64,000 nucleotides of DNA, taken from positions 57,993 through 121,992 of the forward strand of contig NZ_JBLXIJ010000007.1 in NCBI RefSeq assembly GCF_048269545.1, read 5' to 3'. The notes under the pieces were generated by a model that saw only the letters and a list, made by a program, of their open reading frames with translations, searched no databases and had not been told where the DNA came from. Below are positions 1-8,703 of this stretch, piece after piece (position 1 is the first letter of the stretch; every line of letters starts with the position of its first letter). This DNA is from Halpernia sp048269545. Its GTDB lineage: Bacteria > Bacteroidota > Bacteroidia > Flavobacteriales > Weeksellaceae. The position numbers and the translations under genes were made by a program.

Positions 1-1
1 T

Positions 2-520
2 TCTGGCAATCTGCTTCCAAGAATTTATATTTATGATAATTCATTAGAAGCAAATAAATTAAAAAATGTAGTGATTTTAGCTAATTTTGACTTAACTACT
101 AAAAATATCTCCCCTGATTTACCTTATGCAGGAACTTGGTATAATTTGATGGATAATTCTGCAAGAAATTTCCCAGCTACAACTACACCAGTTTCTTTGC
201 AACCAGGCGAATTTATTATTTTAGGAAACCAACCTTCTGGTGCTTTAGCAACGGATGAAACTAATGCAAATAATAATTCAGTTAAAATTCAATTAGAGCA
301 AAATCCAGTTACAAATAATGAAGCAAGATTAAAATTAAATAATGCTAAAAATGGTGCAATTGCTATTTATGATCTTAGTGGAAAATTAATTAAAACAGCA
401 AAAGCAGATTTAGATAACGGAACGCAAGTTTTACCATTAAATAATTTAAAATCTGGAATGTACATAATTCAGTTAAAAACAGAAAAAGGAAATGCAGTAA
501 CAAAAATGATTATTAAATAA
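2..520 (+). CDS. Alpha-amylase-like secreted protein, C-terminal part, with T9SS sorting domain (5' end outside window)
   Basis: The reading frame is open from the window edge, so only about 172 C-terminal residues are visible. The first part (residues like PYAGTWYNLMDN followed by LQPGEFIILGN) resembles the all-beta C-terminal domain that follows the catalytic barrel in GH13 alpha-amylases. The last 75 residues form a T9SS type A sorting domain: a beta-rich stretch with IAIYDLSGKLI, then LKSGMYIIQL, ending in a basic VTKMIIK. The product is therefore expected to be exported by Sec and then through the type IX system to the cell surface or medium. A GTG at 71 is internal and is not the true start. 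A strong terminator follows. Family assignment rests on the C-terminal domain only; the catalytic domain cannot be checked here. Confidence 0.8.
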   Translation, partial: SGNLLPRIYIYDNSLEANKLKNVVILANFDLTTKNISPDLPYAGTWYNLMDNSARNFPATTTPVSLQPGEFIILGNQPSGALATDETNANNNSVKIQLEQNPVTNNEARLKLNNAKNGAIAIYDLSGKLIKTAKADLDNGTQVLPLNNLKSGMYIIQLKTEKGNAVTKMIIK

Positions 521-543
521 ACACATCAAATATATTACGAAAG

Positions 544-576
544 AAAAAGCAGGAAATTATTTTCCTGCTTTTTTAT
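544..576. terminator. Bidirectional intrinsic terminator
   Basis: Arms AAAAAGCAGGAAA (544-556) and TTTCCTGCTTTTT (561-573) form a 13-bp stem with a 4-nt loop. A T-run follows on the plus strand and an A-run precedes it, so it can serve both the amylase-like gene and the convergent ribB gene. Confidence 0.85.
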
Positions 577-592
577 TTATATTTTTTTAAAA

Positions 593-1714
593 TTAAAGTT
601 GCACCATTTCAGAAACTTCAACACCATAACCCGCAACAATTGGTTTTAAATTTGGATTTTGTGTAATTACTCTAAATTTATTCACTCCCAAGTTTTTAAG
701 GATTTGAGTTCCAATACCATAATCATGAAAGTTGGAAGACAAAGTTGGACGAGCTTCTTGCCCATTTTGAAAATCTAAAAACTGTTGCAGTTTTCTCAAT
801 GTATTTTCTGAATTAGATACATTATTAATAAAAATAACAACACCTTTTCCTTCTTTATTTATCATATCAAAAACCTTTTCTAACAATGGTTTTTCACCAG
901 TATTCAATCTACTTAAAACATCAAAATAAGAATTAGAAGATTGCACCCGAACCAAAACTGGTTCATTTTCTACCCAACTTCCTTTTGTTAATGCAAAGTG
1001 AATTTGATCTGTACTCGTTTCTTTAAATGCATAAAAATTAAAATCTCCATAAAAAGTTTTCACTTCTTTCTCTTCTATTCTTTCTATTAAATCCCCTTTT
1101 TTTAATTGATAATGTATTAAATCTTCAATTGAAACTATTTTTAAATCATGTTTTTTTGCAAGTATAGAAAGTTCTGGAAGTCTTGCCATCGATCCGTCGT
1201 CATTCATAATTTCACAAATTACGCCGCCTTCTTTTAATCCCGCTAATTTTGTTAAATCTATCGCTGCTTCTGTGTGACCTGCTCTCTTTAAAACACCACC
1301 TTTCTTTGCACGTAGTGGGAAAATATGACCTGGTCTCATAAAATCTTCCGGTTTCATATTTTTATCCATTAAAGCTAAAATTGTTCTAGAACGATCTCCC
1401 GCAGAAATTCCTGTTGAAACGCCTTTTCCCAAAAGATCTACAGAAACAGTAAATGCCGTTTCTTTCGGATCGCTACTTCTTGTAACCATTACATCTAAAC
1501 CCAACTCGTCACAACGCGCTTCTGGAAGTGGCGTACAAATTAAACCACGCCCATAAATAGTCATAAAATTGATGATTTCTGGTGTTGTAAGTTCCGCAGC
1601 AGAAAGAAAATCACCTTCGTTTTCACGATTTTCATCATCTACAACGATTATAATTTTGCCATTTTTTAGATCTTCAATGGCTTCTGGAATTGTATTTAAA
1701 ATAATATCTGACAT
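593..1714 (-). CDS. ribB: 3,4-dihydroxy-2-butanone-4-phosphate synthase with degenerate GTP cyclohydrolase II-like C-terminal domain
   Basis: The 373-residue product has the RibBA architecture. The N-terminal half (about 1-205) carries the RibB hallmarks DDENRENEGDF and, further on, RPGHIFPLRA and RAGHTEA; it converts ribulose 5-phosphate to the four-carbon riboflavin precursor. The C-terminal half (about 215-373) aligns with GTP cyclohydrolase II but lacks the zinc-binding cysteines: the usual GDxFGSxRCDCG region reads as SNSYFDVLSRLNTGE, and the usual RQEGRGIGL loop reads as FINNVSNSENT. DYGIGTQILKNLGV is retained. The family is well known; loss of GTP cyclohydrolase activity is my inference from missing ligands, and a separate ribA would then be needed elsewhere. 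No FMN riboswitch is visible upstream. Confidence 0.9.
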   Translation of the reverse strand: MSDIILNTIPEAIEDLKNGKIIIVVDDENRENEGDFLSAAELTTPEIINFMTIYGRGLICTPLPEARCDELGLDVMVTRSSDPKETAFTVSVDLLGKGVSTGISAGDRSRTILALMDKNMKPEDFMRPGHIFPLRAKKGGVLKRAGHTEAAIDLTKLAGLKEGGVICEIMNDDGSMARLPELSILAKKHDLKIVSIEDLIHYQLKKGDLIERIEEKEVKTFYGDFNFYAFKETSTDQIHFALTKGSWVENEPVLVRVQSSNSYFDVLSRLNTGEKPLLEKVFDMINKEGKGVVIFINNVSNSENTLRKLQQFLDFQNGQEARPTLSSNFHDYGIGTQILKNLGVNKFRVITQNPNLKPIVAGYGVEVSEMVQL

Positions 1715-1800
1715 TGCAATAATTAAATTTCTGCAAAGATACTGACAAATGGAGCGTTAGACAATTTTAATTGAAAACAATAAAAGGAATCATCTAATCT

Positions 1801-2211
1801 TTAAATCTTTTCAATAAACTTTTTTCTTTCTTCTGCAGTAGGTAAATAACATTTTGCAGAAGCCATTTTCATACGGTTTCTAGAAATAAAATCATAAACA
1901 TAATCACTCAGAAATTTCGGAATTATCTTAAAAATTCTTAGAAATGAAAACTTTCCACCCAAAATATTTGCAATTTTTAAAACTGCAGAAGATTTCATAA
2001 GATAAAATTTACCAGGTGAAAATAAATATAATGTATTGAATTGATCTGTGTTTAAATTTCTCTCTGAAAGAAATTTTTGTCCAAATTCTGATTGTAAAGC
2101 AGAGAATAAAAACTGATTTTTCTTATCATTTTTTAAAATCCAGCCCACCCAAAAATTACAGAAACCACAATCTCCATCATAAAAAACAACATATTTATTT
2201 TCAATATTCAA
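1801..2211 (-). CDS. DCC family (DUF393) thiol-disulfide oxidoreductase-like protein
   Basis: 136 residues with the family signature near the N-terminus: FYDGDCGFCNFW, including C15 and C18, which gives the DxDCxxC motif behind the name DCC. The family is predicted to be thioredoxin-like, but its substrates are not established. There is no signal peptide, so it should be cytoplasmic. It lies 6 nt downstream of the heme-binding protein gene on the same strand and is probably cotranscribed with it, which suggests a redox-related role. Family assignment is firm; function is not. Confidence 0.85.
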   Translation of the reverse strand: MNIENKYVVFYDGDCGFCNFWVGWILKNDKKNQFLFSALQSEFGQKFLSERNLNTDQFNTLYLFSPGKFYLMKSSAVLKIANILGGKFSFLRIFKIIPKFLSDYVYDFISRNRMKMASAKCYLPTAEERKKFIEKI

Positions 2212-2217
2212 AATAAT

Positions 2218-2706
2218 TTATTTTTTAACTTTAGCTTCTTCTGGTGGTAAATTATTGCTAATTCTTGTGTCATTTTCAATTTTTCTAAAATAATTAATAA
2301 GTATCGTTTTTTGTTCTGCGTTTAGAACAGCTTCAGAATGTAACAATACATAAGAATTTAAAGGCATATATCCTTTTTCCACTTCATCTGCGGCTTCAAA
2401 TAATTTATGGGCTTGTCGCTTTGGAGTATAAGTTGCAAAAGTAGAGAAATTAAAATGTTTTCTTCCTTCATCAATATGATTCTTCAAAAACCATCCAAAA
2501 GGCTGAATATTTGAATACCACGGATATTTCGACTCATTTGAATGGCAATCATAACAAGAAGTTCTGATTATTTTTGACACGTTTTCTGGGGTATTTTTAA
2601 TTACTAAAAAATCCGTTCCAGTATTTACAGGAGGATTAGTTTTATCAATTCTAAAAAATTGAATAATCACAAACACAACTAATAAAACAATTAATACTTT
2701 TTTCAT
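2218..2706 (-). CDS. Membrane-anchored heme-binding domain protein (c-type heme motif)
   Basis: 162 residues. An N-terminal hydrophobic segment (about 3-18) acts as signal anchor or uncleaved signal peptide. It is followed by one CxxCH heme-attachment motif (C51, C54, H55) in the context SCYDCHSNESKYPWYSN, typical of the Bacteroidota heme-binding domain family (formerly a DUF). The domain is expected in the periplasm with covalently bound heme; its electron partner is unknown. The gene is first in a two-gene unit with the DCC protein downstream. The start is the ATG directly before the hydrophobic segment. Confidence 0.85.
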   Translation of the reverse strand: MKKVLIVLLVVFVIIQFFRIDKTNPPVNTGTDFLVIKNTPENVSKIIRTSCYDCHSNESKYPWYSNIQPFGWFLKNHIDEGRKHFNFSTFATYTPKRQAHKLFEAADEVEKGYMPLNSYVLLHSEAVLNAEQKTILINYFRKIENDTRISNNLPPEEAKVKK

Positions 2707-2777
2707 GGTTATTTTTTATTAACTAAAATTAAAAAAATTTGATGACAATTTCCCTAAAAATTCTATGATATAATATA

Positions 2778-2810
2778 TTGTGGGAAATTACAAATTTAAA
2801 CTTACCTTTG
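2778..2810 (+). promoter_or_regulatory. Bacteroidota-type promoter for der
   Basis: TTG at 2778-2780 and TACCTTTG at 2803-2810 are separated by 22 nt, matching the -33 TTG and -7 TAnnTTTG elements used by Bacteroidota sigma factor. The der start codon lies 66 nt downstream. Confidence 0.6.
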
Positions 2811-2875
2811 CAAAAATTTTTGGGCTTCAATACTTGAAGTAACCCATTAATAATTAATTTATTAAACAAAATTTT

Positions 2876-4186
2876 ATGTCAAATATTGTAGCCATTGTCG
2901 GCCGACCAAATGTGGGAAAATCCACTTTATTCAACAGACTTTTAGAACGTAGAGAAGCCATTGTAGATTCTGAAGCAGGCGTTACAAGAGACCGTCATTA
3001 TGGGAAATCTGACTGGAATGGTGTAGATTTTACCGTAATTGATACAGGAGGATACGACATTGGAACAGAAGATGTTTTTGAAGTTGAAATCCGAAAACAA
3101 GTCGCACTTGCTGTGGAAGAAGCCACTTCAATTATATTTATGGTAAATGTTCAGGAAGGTTTAAATGATACCGACCAAGAAATATTTGAACTTCTAAGAA
3201 AAGCTAATAAGCCTTTATATTTGGTTGTGAATAAAGTAGATTCTTCCAAAGAAGAACTTCCAGCAACAGAATTTTACCAATTAGGTGTAGAAAAATATTA
3301 TACTTTATCTTCTGCAACAGGTTCTGGAACTGGTGAATTATTAGATCAAGTGGTAAAAGATTTTCCAACTACAGAATACAAAGATCCATTTGAAGGTTTA
3401 CCCAAAATTACCATTGCAGGAAGACCAAATGTGGGAAAATCTACTTTAACAAATGCGCTTTTAGACGATAATAGAAATATTGTAACCGATATTGCAGGAA
3501 CAACTCGTGATAGTATTCAAACTTTATATAATAAATTCGGGCATGAATTTGTTTTGGTTGATACAGCCGGAATGCGCCGAAAAGCCAAAGTAAAAGAAGA
3601 TTTAGAATTTTATTCTGTAATGCGCGCCGTTCGTTCTATAGAGTTTTCTGATGTTGTAATCATTATGATTGACGCAACGCAAGGTTGGGAAAGTCAAGAT
3701 ATGAATATTTTTGGGCTCGCTCAAAAAAACCGAAAAGGAATTGTTATTTTAGTCAATAAATGGGATTTAGTGGAAGATAAAACCACAAATTCCATGCGTG
3801 ATTTTGAAGAAAAAATAAAAGAAAGATTGGGGCAATTTAGAGATATTCCTGTTTTATTTGTTTCCGCTTTAACGAAACAAAGAATTCTAAAAGCAGTTGA
3901 AGTTGCTATGGAAGTTTACGAAGACAGAAAAAAACGCATTAAAACTTCAAAATTAAATGAAGTGATGTTACCAATTTTTGAAAAAACGCCGCCGCCTGCA
4001 AACAAAGGGAAATATATAAAAATAAAATATTGCGTTCAACTTCCAACGCCGTCACCACAATTTGTATTTTTCTGCAATTTGCCGCAATACGTGAAAGAAG
4101 CTTACAAAAGATTTACAGAAAATCAACTTCGAAACGAGTTTGGTTTTACGGGCGTTCCGATTGAGATTTACTTCCGCCAAAAATAA
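2876..4186 (+). CDS. der: Ribosome biogenesis GTPase Der (EngA)
   Basis: 436 residues, the usual length. There are two tandem GTPase domains, each with a P-loop (GRPNVGKST near residue 8 and again near 182). They have G3 motifs DTGGYD and DTAGMR and G4 motifs NKVD and NKWD. A KH-like C-terminal domain runs from about residue 350. Der is an essential GTPase that helps assemble the 50S ribosomal subunit. The gene is preceded by a good promoter and appears monocistronic. Nothing unusual was seen. Confidence 0.97.
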   Translation: MSNIVAIVGRPNVGKSTLFNRLLERREAIVDSEAGVTRDRHYGKSDWNGVDFTVIDTGGYDIGTEDVFEVEIRKQVALAVEEATSIIFMVNVQEGLNDTDQEIFELLRKANKPLYLVVNKVDSSKEELPATEFYQLGVEKYYTLSSATGSGTGELLDQVVKDFPTTEYKDPFEGLPKITIAGRPNVGKSTLTNALLDDNRNIVTDIAGTTRDSIQTLYNKFGHEFVLVDTAGMRRKAKVKEDLEFYSVMRAVRSIEFSDVVIIMIDATQGWESQDMNIFGLAQKNRKGIVILVNKWDLVEDKTTNSMRDFEEKIKERLGQFRDIPVLFVSALTKQRILKAVEVAMEVYEDRKKRIKTSKLNEVMLPIFEKTPPPANKGKYIKIKYCVQLPTPSPQFVFFCNLPQYVKEAYKRFTENQLRNEFGFTGVPIEIYFRQK

Positions 4187-4247
4187 GATGATGTGACAAT
4201 ATGTTGATTTGATGAATTAAAAATTAAATACTGAAATATCTATTTTT

Positions 4248-4592
4248 ATGGAAAGAAGAAATGAGGTTTTGGAATTGAGCATTGAGTTTTCTGTTAATAT
4301 TATTAAATTTACTTCGAGACTTGAAGCTGAAAGAAAATTTATAATTGCAAATCAATTATTAAAATCTGGAACCTCTGTCGGCGCAAATATATTTGAAGCA
4401 CAAAGTGCAGAAAGCAGAGCCGATTTCATTCATAAATTAAAAATTGCGGACAAAGAAGCAAGAGAATCAGAATATTGGCTTTTACTTTGCGAAAAATCTG
4501 AAAATTACCCCTTTGATTTAGAGTTAAAAACACAGTTACTCAGTATTCAAAAACTACTTTCAAAGATTATTTCTACTTCAAAAAAAATATAG
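4248..4592 (+). CDS. Four helix bundle protein (23S rRNA-intervening-sequence / bAvd-like family)
   Basis: 114 residues, nearly all predicted helical, with the family pattern: LSIEFSVNIIKF in helix 1, FIIANQLLKSGTSVGANI at the helix 1-2 turn, EAQSAESRADFIHKLKIADKEA, then ESEYWLLLCEK. This matches the small four-helix-bundle family first found in 23S rRNA intervening sequences and related in fold to the Avd protein of diversity-generating retroelements. No reverse transcriptase or variable repeat is nearby. Intergenic DNA on both sides carries related GATGATGTGA and TTGATTTG words in opposite orientation, so the gene may be a small mobile cassette. Its cellular role is unknown. Confidence 0.85.
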   Translation: MERRNEVLELSIEFSVNIIKFTSRLEAERKFIIANQLLKSGTSVGANIFEAQSAESRADFIHKLKIADKEARESEYWLLLCEKSENYPFDLELKTQLLSIQKLLSKIISTSKKI

Positions 4593-4656
4593 CTATTTAA
4601 AATCTTTTTCCGAAATTAGCAAATCATCACATCTTCAAATTAACAAATCAATAGTT

Positions 4657-5307
4657 ATGCTCAAAATTCTTTCTGAAAATTTTTCACTCGTCAATTCTTG
4701 GATTAACGATTTACGAAATGTAGAAATTCAACAAGACCGAATGAAATTTCGTAGAAATATGGAAAGAATCGGTGAGATTGCAGCATTTGAAATCAGTAAA
4801 ACTTTAGAACAAAAAACGATAGAAATCACCACACCTTTAGATAAAATTACTTCTCAAGAAATTGCGATACAACCCGTTATTACAACTATTTTAAGAGCAG
4901 GCGTTCCATTATTTCAAGGGATTTTAAATTATTTAGATAAAGCAGACTGTGGTTTTGTCGCAGCTTACAGAAAGCACGATGCGAATGATTATTTTTCTAT
5001 AAAACAAGATTATTTAACTTGTCCAGATTTAAACGGAAGACCTTTAATTGTTGCAGATCCAATGCTTGCAACGGGCGCCAGTTTAATTGAAGCTTTAAAA
5101 GATTTATTGGAACACGGAAAACCGACAGAATTGCATATTGTTGCAGCAATTGCGAGCAAACAAGGCATAGAAACTATTCAAAATGCATACCCAAATGCAA
5201 AACTTTGGGTGGGTGTAATTGATGATAAACTAACTTCAAAAGGTTATATTACTCCAGGTTTGGGTGACGCAGGAGATTTGAGTTATGGCGAAAAATTACA
5301 GCGGTAA
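4657..5307 (+). CDS. upp: Uracil phosphoribosyltransferase
   Basis: 216 residues. The PRPP-binding loop ADPMLATGAS sits at about residue 130, and the C-terminal uracil-binding stretch ITPGLGDAGD is present. The enzyme makes UMP from uracil and PRPP in pyrimidine salvage and acts in the cytoplasm. ILRAGVPLFQG also fits the family. The gene stands alone between the four-helix-bundle gene and a REP-like inverted repeat. Confidence 0.95.
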   Translation: MLKILSENFSLVNSWINDLRNVEIQQDRMKFRRNMERIGEIAAFEISKTLEQKTIEITTPLDKITSQEIAIQPVITTILRAGVPLFQGILNYLDKADCGFVAAYRKHDANDYFSIKQDYLTCPDLNGRPLIVADPMLATGASLIEALKDLLEHGKPTELHIVAAIASKQGIETIQNAYPNAKLWVGVIDDKLTSKGYITPGLGDAGDLSYGEKLQR

Positions 5308-5323
5308 TTTTTATAAAAATTTC

Positions 5324-5454
5324 TTTTGTCATTCAGAATGGAACGAAGTGAAATGAAGAATCTGTTTTTTAGATATTTTTACTGCTTTTGTCATTCCGTT
5401 GGAATCTAAACTTTTTTTTGCGTTGAGATTCTTCCTTCGTCAGAATGACAAAAA
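5324..5454. repeat. REP-like intergenic inverted repeat, copy 1
   Basis: TTTTGTCATTC at the left end faces GAATGACAAAA at the right end. Both are flanked internally by related words (GAACGAAGTGAAATGAAGAATC on the left; GATTCTTCCTTCGTCAGAATG on the right, read in the opposite sense). A second copy with perfect 14-bp outer arms lies at 50011-50090 and a fragment at about 49617-49648. Such elements could form long hairpins in RNA read from upp. Confidence 0.75.
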
Positions 5455-5550
5455 CACGTTGTATTATTCTGTAATTTTTGCATCGAATCACGTTTTGCGT
5501 CTTAAAAAAGAATTAAAATAAAAAACTTGCGCCTTTGCATTTAACCAAGA

Positions 5551-7683
5551 TTAAGCATTTTCCTTTTCTTTCAAATAATTGAAATGATTTAAAAGCAAAC
5601 GAATTTCATTAAATTCAAAATCATTTGGTAATTCCCTTTTCCAATCATTTAAAGATTCAAAATTGTTTTTATTAAAACTTTCTTCAAAGGTTTTAATTTT
5701 TTCTTTGGCGAAAATTCGTTTAATATCTAAAACGCCTTGTTCTGCAAAACGCGCCAAATGTCCGTAAATAGTCTCTGTCACTAAACCGCGTTCTTTAGAA
5801 ATTTCAGGAATGGTTTTCCCTTCTTCAAATAATTTAAAACTTAAAATATGTGACGGAACTTTTACAATTTTTGCAGAAATTACGACTTCATTTTTTGAGT
5901 CAAATAATTTCTTATTTAATAAATAAACTGATTTTAAACCCTTTAAATAATCTTCCAAATCATCCAAAAATATTTTTAAATCTTCATTGTAAGCTTTAAG
6001 ACCTTTCACACCTTTTGATTCGGCGTAAAATTCTTTCAAACTACTGAAAATCTTTTCATTGGTATTATTAAAAAAGAAATTCACTGCGCCAGAAGCTTTA
6101 TCTTCAATTTCTTGCCATTCAATTTTTCCTTGTGAGAATTGGTAAGATTTTAAGAGTAGAATTTTTTCAAATTTATTATAAACTTGAACTAAATTATCAA
6201 CATCAATTTTCAATTTTGAATAAAGTTCTTTTGCTTTTTTATTATCTAAAAAACGACTTTCTTGCGCAGAAATATTCCATACTTTTAGCGATTCTTGAAA
6301 CCAACGGCAATCTGTATATCGCAAAATTTTCCGAATGGAATAATCAAATTTTTCTGCATTTAAAATAGTTTCCAGTTGATCGTTTGCATTGGTTTCACTT
6401 TGAAAAGCTGAAATTCTTTTGTCACTAAAAATTACTTCCGGCGTAATTTTAGATTTTAAAACAATTCCTTCTAAAGTTCTACAGCGCGATAATGCCACAT
6501 AAACTTGTCCAGATGCGAAACTTTTTCCTGCATCAATTATCAATCTATCAAAAGTTAAACCTTGTGATTTGTGAATTGTAACCGCCCAAGCTAAACGAAT
6601 TGGGTATTGCTCAAAACTTCCTAAAACTTCTTCTTGAATATTTTTTTGTCCATCAAGACTGTATCTTTTGTGCTCCCAAACTTCTTTTTTTAAAGTAATT
6701 TCAATGTCACTTTCATCTAAAAGAACAGTCACTTCTTCTTCTTCTAAAGAAATGACTTCGGCTAATTTTCCATTAAAATAGCGTTTTTCAGTTGCATCAT
6801 TTCTAATAAACATAACTTGCGCACCGACTTTTAATTCTAAAATATCTTCATTCGGATATTGATTTTCTTTAAAATCACCGACAATTTTTGCTTCATATTT
6901 AAAAAGTTTCGATTTTAAATCTTTGATTTTTTTATGATTAATTTCATCCGCCATTCTGTTGTGCGAAGTGAGATAAACGTAGGCTTCATCTTTCGGTTCA
7001 AAATCTGGAATATAGCGAGAATTTAATTTTTCAAAATCTATTTCGTCTCTGTTTCCATCACGAATTGCATTTAATATTGTTAGAAATTCTTCATCGGTTT
7101 GCCGGTAAACTTTCTCTAATTCAATGGTAATAAACGGTAATTCTTTTATGGCTAAACTTTCAAAAAAGAAAGGTGAATTGTAGCACATTTTCAAAATATA
7201 CTCATCACGAACAACCGGTGGAAGTTGATATAAATCACCAATAAAAAGCATTTGAACGCCACCAAATTTCTGCTGATTTCTACGAATATGTCGCAAAGAA
7301 AAATCCATCATATCCAAAACATCCGCTCGCAACATTGAAACTTCATCAATAATAATGATTTCTATTTCTCGTAATAATTTTAATTTGTCTTTTCTGTATC
7401 GAAAATGCGGCATCAAATCTGAAATATTCATCGCAGAATTGGTATCCACTCTTTCTAAAGTCGGCAAAAAAGTTCGCAACGGAAGTCCGAACATGGAATG
7501 AATTGTAACTCCACCTGCATTGATTGCAGCAATTCCGGTGGGTGCAACAACAATATGTTTTTTTTGAGTTTTTTTTACAAAATCATTTAGAAAAGTAGTT
7601 TTCCCTGTTCCTGCTTTTCCGGTAAGAAAAATACTGCGGTTTGTAAATTCAAGTAAATCAAATAAAGCGTCATTCATCTTCAC
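5551..7683 (-). CDS. PIF1-like superfamily 1 helicase with C-terminal helix-turn-helix domain
   Basis: 710 residues. Walker A GKAGTGKTTF is at about 22 and Walker B IIIDEVSML at about 110. Further helicase motifs include GDLYQLPPV and, near residue 365, AVTIHKSQGLTFDR followed by YVALSRCR. This is the RecD/PIF1 type of 5'-to-3' DNA helicase, which resolves G-quadruplexes and stalled forks in known members. From about 610 a winged-helix segment (EGKTIPEISKERGLVTETIY) resembles the HTH_40 domain found at the end of some RecQ and PIF1 proteins and may bind DNA. The long middle region has no domain I recognise. Confidence 0.9.
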   Translation of the reverse strand: MKMNDALFDLLEFTNRSIFLTGKAGTGKTTFLNDFVKKTQKKHIVVAPTGIAAINAGGVTIHSMFGLPLRTFLPTLERVDTNSAMNISDLMPHFRYRKDKLKLLREIEIIIIDEVSMLRADVLDMMDFSLRHIRRNQQKFGGVQMLFIGDLYQLPPVVRDEYILKMCYNSPFFFESLAIKELPFITIELEKVYRQTDEEFLTILNAIRDGNRDEIDFEKLNSRYIPDFEPKDEAYVYLTSHNRMADEINHKKIKDLKSKLFKYEAKIVGDFKENQYPNEDILELKVGAQVMFIRNDATEKRYFNGKLAEVISLEEEEVTVLLDESDIEITLKKEVWEHKRYSLDGQKNIQEEVLGSFEQYPIRLAWAVTIHKSQGLTFDRLIIDAGKSFASGQVYVALSRCRTLEGIVLKSKITPEVIFSDKRISAFQSETNANDQLETILNAEKFDYSIRKILRYTDCRWFQESLKVWNISAQESRFLDNKKAKELYSKLKIDVDNLVQVYNKFEKILLLKSYQFSQGKIEWQEIEDKASGAVNFFFNNTNEKIFSSLKEFYAESKGVKGLKAYNEDLKIFLDDLEDYLKGLKSVYLLNKKLFDSKNEVVISAKIVKVPSHILSFKLFEEGKTIPEISKERGLVTETIYGHLARFAEQGVLDIKRIFAKEKIKTFEESFNKNNFESLNDWKRELPNDFEFNEIRLLLNHFNYLKEKENA

Positions 7684-7725
7684 AAAAATAGGAAATTGAA
7701 TTTTAAAAAATAGTGAAAACTAAGT

Positions 7726-8643
7726 TTATATATTGGCTTTTTCTTGTTCTCTCAAAATCTTAGAAGCTGCCCATTTTGCGTGTTTAGATAATTGAATTTT
7801 GTAACCCATTTCTCGCGCATAAACTTTTGTAAATTCAGCACCAAAAAATATCAATTGGCAAGAATAATTAATCCACATCATTATCAAAATAATAGTTCCC
7901 GCTGCGCCAAAAAGAGAAGTCGGTTTTGATATTTCAAAATAATAACTTAAAATAATTTTACCTAAATTGAAAAGAAGAGCAGTAACAAAAGCACCAATCC
8001 AAATGGAATTCCAAGGTATTTCTACATCTGGTAAAACCTTAAACATCAAGGAAAAAAGCAGCCAAATTACTCCAAAACTTGTTAAGAAATAGATGACTTT
8101 CATTAACATAAATGTCTCTAACCCAAAATAATGCGTGAACCAATTATTCGCAATATTTATTACGGAAGATAAAACCAAGCTTATTAAAAGCAAAAAACCA
8201 ATAATTAAAATCATTCCTAAAGAATTGGCACGATCTAAGAGGTATTTTTCAAAAGCTTTTTTTGGCGCTGCTTCTACTTCCCAAAGTTGATTAAGAGTTC
8301 TTTGCATTTGGAAAAACAAAGTAGTAGAACCAAAAATTAATGCTATAATTCCTAAAACTTTCATCGTAATATTAGAATTTTCTAAAACAGCACTTGTGAC
8401 CATTTTTTCTAAACTTTCTGCAATTTTCGGTCCCATGAAAGAGCTAATATTTCGAGAGATTTGTCCCCTTACTGCTTCGTTTCCAAAGAAAATTCCCGCA
8501 ATCCAAGTGATAATAATCAATAAACCAGGAATTGAAAATATAGCAAAATAAGCCATTCCTGCACTTTCTTTTATAGAAGTAGAATTTATCCATTCAATAA
8601 ACGTCATTTTAAAAAGTCGCCACGTAAGTTTTAGTTTTTTCAT
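7726..8643 (-). CDS. YihY/BrkB family integral membrane protein
   Basis: 305 residues with about six hydrophobic segments. Family features include AGMAYFAIFSIPGLLIII near the N-terminus, GSTTLFFQMQRTLNQLWEV near 105, and SLFGAAGTIILIMMWINYS near 245. The family was long misnamed ribonuclease BN; members are inner-membrane proteins of unclear transport function. The C-terminus is basic and cytoplasmic in prediction. It sits between the helicase and the carbonic anhydrase genes on the same strand, with gaps too large to prove an operon. Confidence 0.9.
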   Translation of the reverse strand: MKKLKLTWRLFKMTFIEWINSTSIKESAGMAYFAIFSIPGLLIIITWIAGIFFGNEAVRGQISRNISSFMGPKIAESLEKMVTSAVLENSNITMKVLGIIALIFGSTTLFFQMQRTLNQLWEVEAAPKKAFEKYLLDRANSLGMILIIGFLLLISLVLSSVINIANNWFTHYFGLETFMLMKVIYFLTSFGVIWLLFSLMFKVLPDVEIPWNSIWIGAFVTALLFNLGKIILSYYFEISKPTSLFGAAGTIILIMMWINYSCQLIFFGAEFTKVYAREMGYKIQLSKHAKWAASKILREQEKANI

Positions 8644-8703
8644 GATATTCTAAGAAAAGAAAATTTTATAAAACAAGTATTGATTTTAAAATTACGATTA
8701 ATT

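Noticed and set aside
1715..1800. FMN riboswitch upstream of ribB
   Set aside because: The conserved AGGGGCAGGGTGAAATTCCC-like core is absent.
4248..4592. Diversity-generating retroelement, because the four-helix protein resembles Avd
   Set aside because: No reverse transcriptase or template/variable repeat pair is nearby.
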